DNA from: Platerodrilus igneus
Taxonomy: Eukaryota > Arthropoda > Insecta > Coleoptera > Lycidae
DNA length: 64,000 nt
Assembly (NCBI GenBank): GCA_036346225.1
Contig: JARFIW010000453.1
Span: 1,426,001 to 1,490,000, forward strand
Direction: 5' to 3'
Of this stretch, positions 57,357 through 64,000 are shown piece by piece. The notes under the pieces were generated by a model that was not told where the DNA came from, did not search any database, and saw only the letters and a program-made list of their open reading frames with translations. The position numbers and the translations under genes were made by a program. Every line of letters begins with the position of its first letter. Within the stretch, counting starts at the first letter, position 1.

Positions 57357-59554
57357 CAGGGTGTCCGGAAAATACGTGTACAACGTAAGAATGGAGATTC
57401 TTTGGCTCGAAATAGATCGATTTGAGCCAACTTACCTATTGTACAAGTTGCTTCATTTAGCCGCTAGAGGGCTTCAAAAATCGTGAAAAATATTTGATAT
57501 TTTAAAATAACTCGAAAACGCGTGGATAATTTTGACCATTTTTGGGGTGCGAATATCTACTTTCAATTGACATCTTTTGATGGTGTACGCAATAATTTTA
57601 AAAGCATACGAGTGTCCCAAAAATGATGTATTGTATAAATATCCGACCATTACCTTCTTCCTGTTTATGCAATGACTATAATTTTTTTTATGAGTAGCCG
57701 ACTTAATTTGGAAACTTTTTTGTCTCTTGTAAAATTTTGATTAGACGAGCGGTTTGACAGAAAAAAATAATTTCAAATGTCTGTTTTTTTTATTTTTATT
57801 TCATTGTTTTGTTTATTTTTTATTACTATCATTGAAAATTAACAGCGCGGTACAAGTGTTGGACCAATACAATAAATTTTCAAAATGGCCGCAATTTTCT
57901 TCAATGCACAAATGAACTCTTTGTAAGAAGTTTAACTGAACCCTCTGCATTGTTTGTGCATTATTTTTTAAAGAGTTGGCTGCATTTAAAATTCGTCTAT
58001 ACAATTCTTCTTCGCTATCAAGTCGAGACGAATAAACCTTAAATTTTAAGGTACCCCACAAAAATAATCACAGGGCGTCAAGTCCGGCGATCGTGCTGGC
58101 CAAATTTGTAGGAGCATCATATCCCCTTCCGATCCATCAATCCGGATATTTTTCCTGTAAATGTTGTCGAACAGCTAGAGTAAAGTGGGGAGGAGCACCA
58201 TCGTGCATGAACCACATGTCTTGGCGAAGTAACAATGGCAGATCTTCCAATAAATTCGGCAATGTTTGTTGTAGAAAGTTGAAGTAATTGTCTCCGTTTA
58301 ATCGATTTGGTATCACAACAGGACCGATAATAAAATTATCAATAACTCTAACCCAGAAATTAATCTTAAATTCATGTTGATAGTGAGTCACTTTAGTTGT
58401 ATAAGGATTTTCTACAGCGTAAACATGTTCATTATGTATGTTAGTAATACAAGGTCTTGTAAAAAAGCTTCGTCTGTAAATAAAATTTTGCGACTCAAAT
58501 TTGCATTTTGAATTCTCTAATCTTGAATAAATTGACAGAAAGCTAGACGCCTCTCAGGATCGATAGGCAAAAGGTCTTGTACCTGTTGAACGTGGTATGG
58601 GTGTAATAACTGTTCCTTTAAAAAGTCATGAACAATACTTTTTGGAACTTGTAGTTCAAGTCCTAAACGTGTGGTGCTTATTTTTGGGTCTTCTTCAACT
58701 CTATCCAAAATTTGTTCCTCCAGATCCGCAGTTCTTGTGGTACGTTCACGTCCTCGATCCGCATTTCTTGACTGAAAGCTACCTTTTTCACGAAGACGTC
58801 TTTCAATATTTGCGAATGTTTGATGGTTTGGAATTCAGCGATTAGGAAATCTTTCCCTATAGACTCTGACGCTTTCACAACCATTGCCTTGACAAAATCC
58901 GAAAACCAAAAGCATATCCACCTGTTCGTTGTTTGTGTAAGTACTCATAATGTAAGATGAAAGATGCAAACTTTTATTGAATTATGCAGAAATTCACGAC
59001 TTGACAGGTAAACTGAGGTTAAATGACAGTCAAATTAAATAACAAATAAAAAGCAAAGCCAACTACTAAACTATGCTTTTCGATTTGTCCCGTTTTATAC
59101 TTAATACAGCAATGATGATGAAAGTATGCAAACATTTGAAATTATTTTTTTTCTGTCAAACCGCTCGTCTAATCAAAATTTTACAAAAGACAAAAATGTT
59201 TCCAAATTAAGTCGGTTACTCATAAAAAAAAATTGGTAGTCATTGCATAAACAGGAAAAAAGTAATGGTCGGATATTTAAACATAATTTTTGGGACACTC
59301 GTATGCTTTTAAAATTATTGCGTACATCACCAAAAGATGTCAATTGAAAGTAGAAACTCGCACCCCAAAAATGGTCAAAATTTATCGACGCGTTTTCGAG
59401 TTATTTTAAAATATCAAATATTTTTCACGATTTTTGAAGCCCTCTAGCGGCTAAATGAAGCAACTTGTACAATAGGTGAGTTGGCTCAAATCGATCTACT
59501 TCGAGCCAAAGAATCTCTATTCTTACGTTGTACACGTATTTTCCGGACACCCTG
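57357..59554 (-). mobile_element. Long-TIR Tc1/mariner-type transposon, 2198 bp, near-complete
   Basis: The ends CAGGGTGTCCGGAAAATACG and its reverse complement are flanked by TA (57355-57356, 59555-59556). The TIRs are about 420 bp (57357-57779 and 59132-59554) with a low level of difference. It lies about 475 bp upstream of the TBPH start codon, so it may affect TBPH regulation. Confidence 0.9.
57810..58948 (-). pseudogene. Transposase of the 57357-59554 element (few defects)
   Basis: ATG at 58948 opens MSTYTNNEQVDMLL, followed by a DUF4817-type region (VYRERFPNR, then TFANIERRLREKGSF) and a second helix-turn-helix (DPKISTTRLGLELQVPKS). Then come ILFTDEAFFTRPC (first Asp), FKINFWVRVIDNFIIGPVV, MHDGAPPHFTLAVRQHL (second Asp), ARSPDLTPCDYF (third Asp) and the C-terminus CIEENCGHFENLL near 57880. 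Seen defects are UGA at about 58860, a stop near 58518, UGA near 58134 and a frameshift near 58090. Otherwise almost the full length can be followed. Confidence 0.82.
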
Positions 59555-59556
59555 TA

Positions 59557-61300
59557 TATTTGTTAGAACCAACTTTAATTTAAAAGTGAAAATGACTCGC
59601 AGTGCATATTGTATTGGTAACTTCTGTTAAAGTAATAAGCAATATATTTGCCACAAAATAACCTGTCACTTCATTAAACGTATTTTGCAGCGCCTTCTGT
59701 ATGGGTCAAATGTTAACTTAAAATTATGAAAGCTGGTTGTTTTATTACACAGGCCCCTTATGCACGTTTCCCAACTTCTTCTCATTACTCTATGCCCAGT
59801 ACAATCAAAGTTGTACATAAATTAGAGAAGAATTTAAGGTACGTTGCCGATATAAAAGTAATTCAGATCATTTATTTACTTTTAGCAGCAACTAAGTGAA
59901 TGGAGAATTTTATTTATTGGTTGAAACGGGAGAAAACCAAAATTTAAATAATAAAAATAATAGATGAGGGTGCAATTCTGGAGCTAAATTTTCTTTTTTT
60001 TATTTTTTTAATATAGCATATGAACATACTCTTAAATCCCACTAACAAAAAATGCGATACTGTGAATTTTGGCCGGATTTTTAAGTTTCCAAAAATTCCA
60101 ATATAAAGCATCTAACAATATTATTGAAATACGCATGCTACTTCATGTAGAATATTTTAGAGGTGAACGTATATAATGTTGATTTTGATAAACCTTCAGA
60201 AATTTTTCAGTGGTTAGTAAATTTTTATTGTTTTTCAAAATTTACATGTGGCGATAGATGTTATAGTCCATTCCATATAAAAATAAAGTTCAGGGCGCTT
60301 GGATTTTCACAGCGTAAAAATCATTTTAAATACGGGAGCATGAAACCTAGCTCACGTCGCATTTTAAAATTTAGTGGTTCAGTTATCATGAGTGAAAATA
60401 AATCAACGTTATTTTACATAACCCGTTTCTATTGCAAAACTGACAACGTCGCTATTCACATATTTCAATACAAACGTACTGATATTAAGCTGTGTAAGGC
60501 AGGCCGTAAACAGGAACCTACAACTTAAAAAAGAAGTGTGGTTAAAGCGACTTTAAACTTCACACACTAGCTTCAAAATATTTGCTTCTTTATATGACGT
60601 ATGCACATTTGTGTTTAGTTACATTGCAACAATTACGATTTTCTGTTATTTGAATAAACAACTTTGTTCAATACACCTAATCAATAAATGTTAAATTTCT
60701 ATTGAAACCTTTTATTATAAATTCATACATAGTACGCCATCTTCATTAGAATAGCAAAAGTACTCTTAAAGTGAACTTCTAATTGTTTGTATCTTGTTTC
60801 AATATCCTCCCTCCCGGCACATGCTTGTATAACTAAGATTGCTTCGTGGAATAAGCCATTTTTGGTATCAGATGTAGTCCGTAGACAAGTATTATCTTGG
60901 GCTTGCAGGTTTTTGATTAAACATGCCGCCCGAACAATTGGTTAAGTAGAGTCAACATGTACCATAAGTTAGTTTCTGTAATAGCATCGACCTAAAATAG
61001 TTGTAGATATATTTTTACGCGCAAGTTCTTTTTTGTTTTAGTTTAGAGTTTTAAGGATTAAACTACCTATCATTAAATATGAAAAGAATTATAATTCCGA
61101 ATTTTAAATTATTAAATTCAAGTTACAAGTAATGAAGTTATGGAAATTTAAGTATTATAAAGAAAACAATCGTTATACATAAGGCAAGCACTAGAGAAGC
61201 AGCTTCAATTGTTACTAGGCAAGAATGTAAAAATCCGCACACGTGATTGGTTTGTATAAAGATTAAATCCGGACCCCTGCGTCAGTCACGCTCAACGACA
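59557..61300. other. Intergenic DNA upstream of TBPH
   Basis: Mostly AT-rich. A 121-codon plus-strand ORF at 60163-60528 (Lys/Phe/Ser-rich, with pieces such as FTCGDRCYSPFHIKIKFRAL) has no recognised family. It is kept only as a low-support possibility. Confidence 0.3.
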
Positions 61301-61806
61301 AAAGTAAGGACGCAGATGTTTAAATTTTTTTTTTTTAAAAAAAAAAGGAAAACCGACCGCCAAGCAGATGGCCAGCGGTGAGTCATCCTCCATTTTTATA
61401 CTTATATCTGTCACTTAATTAAACTTAGATAAAGGTGCTGGCGCGTCTTATTTAATCGTGGACTGTAATGCGAAAATATAACAAAACGCGAGCTTTAAAT
61501 GCGAAAGTTGTATGCATGTAAAATTAACAAACAAAAGGCATAAATTCACTCACCAATATTGTCCTTGGTGTGCGGTCCTCTTCAATGTTGCTGGAATGCC
61601 CCCGGGGGAGTCGGTTGAATGCACTGTTGCAAGCACTATACTTATTGGGTATAGCTTGTCACGCACAACCTTCCCGTTACTAGGTCGAAAGAAGAGTCGT
61701 CGATAAACGTCACAAAACCACTTTCGCACGCGTTTTACTTTAAGAGGCGCAAGCGCACTGCACAATTTAAATCCACTATAGTTTGAGTTTTAACTAATAC
61801 GAAACA
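61301..61806 (-). repeat. BEL/Pao 3' LTR (left boundary uncertain)
   Basis: On the minus strand the polypurine-like GGTGGGCAGAA (61807-61817) is followed by TGTTTCGTATTAG, a typical LTR start at 61806. The inward part includes a CpG-rich segment around 61560-61740. The distal LTR end could not be fixed because the partner LTR lies outside the window; 61301 is a guess. Confidence 0.5.
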
Positions 61807-61953
61807 TTCTGCCCACCAAAATAGCTTTGGGCTATTTTTTAAAACTTAACACGAAAATTTAACTTTGACCGAGTCTTGTATGTATGTAGAACTAAATAAA
61901 TATAATAATGCTTACGAAACTATAATAAAGAACACTAAAATAACTAATATTTA

Positions 61954-64000
61954 TTATTGAGACGGCAATGGGCATAGTTTGACCATTGGTCTTTTCAAAT
62001 TGCCTCGTGAAGTTTTTACGGTGGCTACACGAGGTACCCCATCGCTTCCAGGATGAAGCTCTACAATTCTGGCGAGTTTCCAATTTAAAGGGGGAACACC
62101 CTCTTCTTTGATGAGCACTAAAGTACCAATGTCAACGCCGTCGAGTCTCTTGGACCTGTACCACCGACCACGTTGATACAATTGGTGTAAATACTCATTG
62201 TGCCATCGAACCCAAAAACTTTGATGCATAGCTTGAATCAACTGCCAACGAGAGAGTCTAGAGATTTTCAAATGAGACAAGTCTGGGTCCGGAGGTGCTG
62301 TCAAAGGGTTCTAAAGTTAGAAAGTGACCTGGTGTCAATGACGAAAGATCATTGAGATCCGAACTTATGCTGCACAAGGGTCTTGAATTCAACAATGCTT
62401 CAATCTGAGTGATTAAAGTATGAAACTCCTCGTACGTGAGCACTTGGTTTCCAACAACACGAAATAAGTGAGTTTTCACCGATTTAACGGCGCTTTCCCA
62501 AATACCTCCAAAGTGAGGGGTAGACGGGGGGTTAAAATGCCACGAAATGGCTAACGATTCTGCACAGTGTCGGAAGTCCTTTAAAAGTTGGCGACTAGCG
62601 CCGACGAAATTTGTGCCGCAGTCGCTGAAAATGTGTTGACACCGACCACGACGAGCAATAAAACGACGAAGGCAAGCGATAAAGGCATCAGTCGACAAGT
62701 CTGATACGACTTCCAAATGAAGAGCCTTAGTGGCGAAACAAACAATCACACAAAGATATGCCTTGCAAGTCTTGGTGCCTCTTGCACGATGCATGTTAAT
62801 CGTAAAAGGGCCGGCAAAATCGATACCGACGGAACTAAAGGCCTTGGCTTGAGAAACAGGAAATGAAGGCAATTCACCTATAACTGGACTGACAGGAATA
62901 GGGCGAAGACGATAACAATGATAACATTTAGACAGTATTCTACGAACTGCGCGAAGAGATGAGATGATCCAAAATCGTTCTTAGAGCAAGTACATCGTTG
63001 TGTTTACTCCTGAATGTAAATTTTGTGTGTGCACTTGCTTATTCAACAAATCTGTTATACGGTGTTTATTGGGTAATACCGCTGGATGTTTTGCGGAATC
63101 TGGAAGACTGGAATGAATCAGTCTCCCGCCTACTCTTAAAATGTCATTCGAATCAAGAAATAAGCTTAGACGTTGCAGATGTTTAGGCAAAGGCTCACCT
63201 TGACGAACGGCTTCGATTTCAACTTTAAGTGAACTAAATTGGACCACCTTGACAACAACCATAAGAGCAGTGTGAAGCTCCACCGACGATAAAAATAGCG
63301 AATTGATGGTAGCTTTTCTAACATTAAAGATTCTCAGACAATATGCGACTATACGTTGAATTTTGTGTAACGACGAAAATTTGTTTGATAAGTCTTCCAG
63401 CCAAGTTGACTCTACAGTAACAATCAAAGTAAGGCGTTTCTCCTCAGAAGATGCTTCCAGAGAAGGGACGAACAATTTTGTCAAAGGCCAATTTTCTTCA
63501 GACAACGGCAAAAATTCAGGACCTGCCCACCATAGCGGATGCGCGGGCAATACCGAAGGAAATAAACCTCTGGTAGCACAATCAGATGGGTTGTTTGAAG
63601 AACTAATGTAACTCCACTGTTCGGGAGAAATACATTCTTGGATGTAACTAACACGGTTAGCTACAAACATTTTTAAACGATAGGTAGGTGACTTAATCCA
63701 AGCCAAAGCGACAGAAGAATCAGTGTAACAACAGATTTTTTCAAAGGTTACATTTGAATATGTAGTTTTAACAAAATGAACTAATTTGGACAAAAGTACG
63801 GTAGCACATAGCTCTAGCTTGGGTATAGAAAGACATTTCAAAGGGGCGACCTTTGATCTAGCCATAACAAAGTGAACAGATATTTTTCCTGACGGAAATA
63901 CTAAACGAAAATATGCAATAGCCGAATATCCTTTCTCGGACGCGTCACAAAAACCATGTAGTTGTATACTACAGGCTTGATCAATAGGGATATAACGAGG
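61954..64000 (-). pseudogene. BEL/Pao retrotransposon pol, 3' part (RNase H, integrase, DUF5641)
   Basis: The frame is open from the window edge (LHGFCDASEKGYSAIAYF, RNase H-like) through 62981. It includes LELCATVLLSKLV, CYTDSSVALAWIKSP, NPSDCATRG and an integrase zinc-binding start (LPNKHRITDLL, HSGVNTTMYLL). It is broken by a TAA at 62981-62983 and continues in the same frame (KCYHCYRLRPIP) into the integrase core 62258-62872 with its D, D and E residues in GIDFAGPF, FSDCGTNF and IWESAVK. A frameshift near 62290-62310 leads to a DUF5641-type C-terminus (WHNEYLHQLYQRGRW, GTLVLIKEEGVPPLNWKLAR) ending at 61954. Only these two defects were seen, so the copy is fairly young. Gag, protease and RT lie beyond the edge. 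Confidence 0.9.

Noticed and set aside
61320..61352. T-run/A-run palindrome as a terminator
   Set aside because: Homopolymer runs in eukaryotic DNA next to an LTR; no basis for calling termination.

Overview
This is an AT-rich window of animal, almost certainly insect, nuclear DNA. It holds one recognisable host gene, seven coding exons of the TDP-43 orthologue (TBPH) on the minus strand from 56881 down to 12224. The exons join in frame across GT-AG introns into a 443-codon protein with the TDP-43 order: N-terminal domain, basic stretch, RRM1, RRM2, and a Gly/Gln/Asn-rich tail carrying the conserved hydrophobic patch. Intron 1 is only 48 bp. The other five are 5.5 to 11.9 kb and consist largely of transposon remains. 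The exact species cannot be told; a large, repeat-rich insect genome fits.

Layout. 1-12.2 kb is the 3' flank of TBPH. It holds a hAT-like MITE with an 8-bp target duplication, a 121-bp inverted duplication around a tRNA-type SINE, a hAT transposase relic and a deleted Ty3/gypsy relic. 12.2-21.5 kb (intron 6) holds a fold-back element and two nested elements of one Tc1/mariner-type family with long terminal inverted repeats (TIRs). 21.5-27.2 kb (intron 5) holds an unexplained GC-richer block and a piggyBac-like relic. 27.4-35.3 kb (intron 4) holds an RTE-clade LINE copy split by another long-TIR element, plus SINEs and RTE-derived short units. 35.5-44.4 kb (intron 3) holds a Jockey-like endonuclease relic, a second array of RTE-derived units, and inverted repeats carrying hammerhead-like cores as in Penelope-like elements. 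44.6-56.4 kb (intron 2) holds a decayed reverse transcriptase ending about 31 bp from exon 3, a second RTE copy split by a SINE, a long-TIR transposase relic, and a Ty1/copia element split by a Jockey-like LINE. Upstream of TBPH lie a nearly complete 2.2-kb long-TIR element (57.4-59.6 kb) and the 3' half of a BEL/Pao retrotransposon running off the right edge.

The main interest is the nesting record. There are SINE insertions with exact target duplications, a SINE whose body resembles a deeply conserved metazoan SINE domain, long-TIR transposons inserted into relatives, and RTE tail-to-head arrays seen twice in the same order. No operon, CRISPR array or complete tRNA/rRNA gene was seen.
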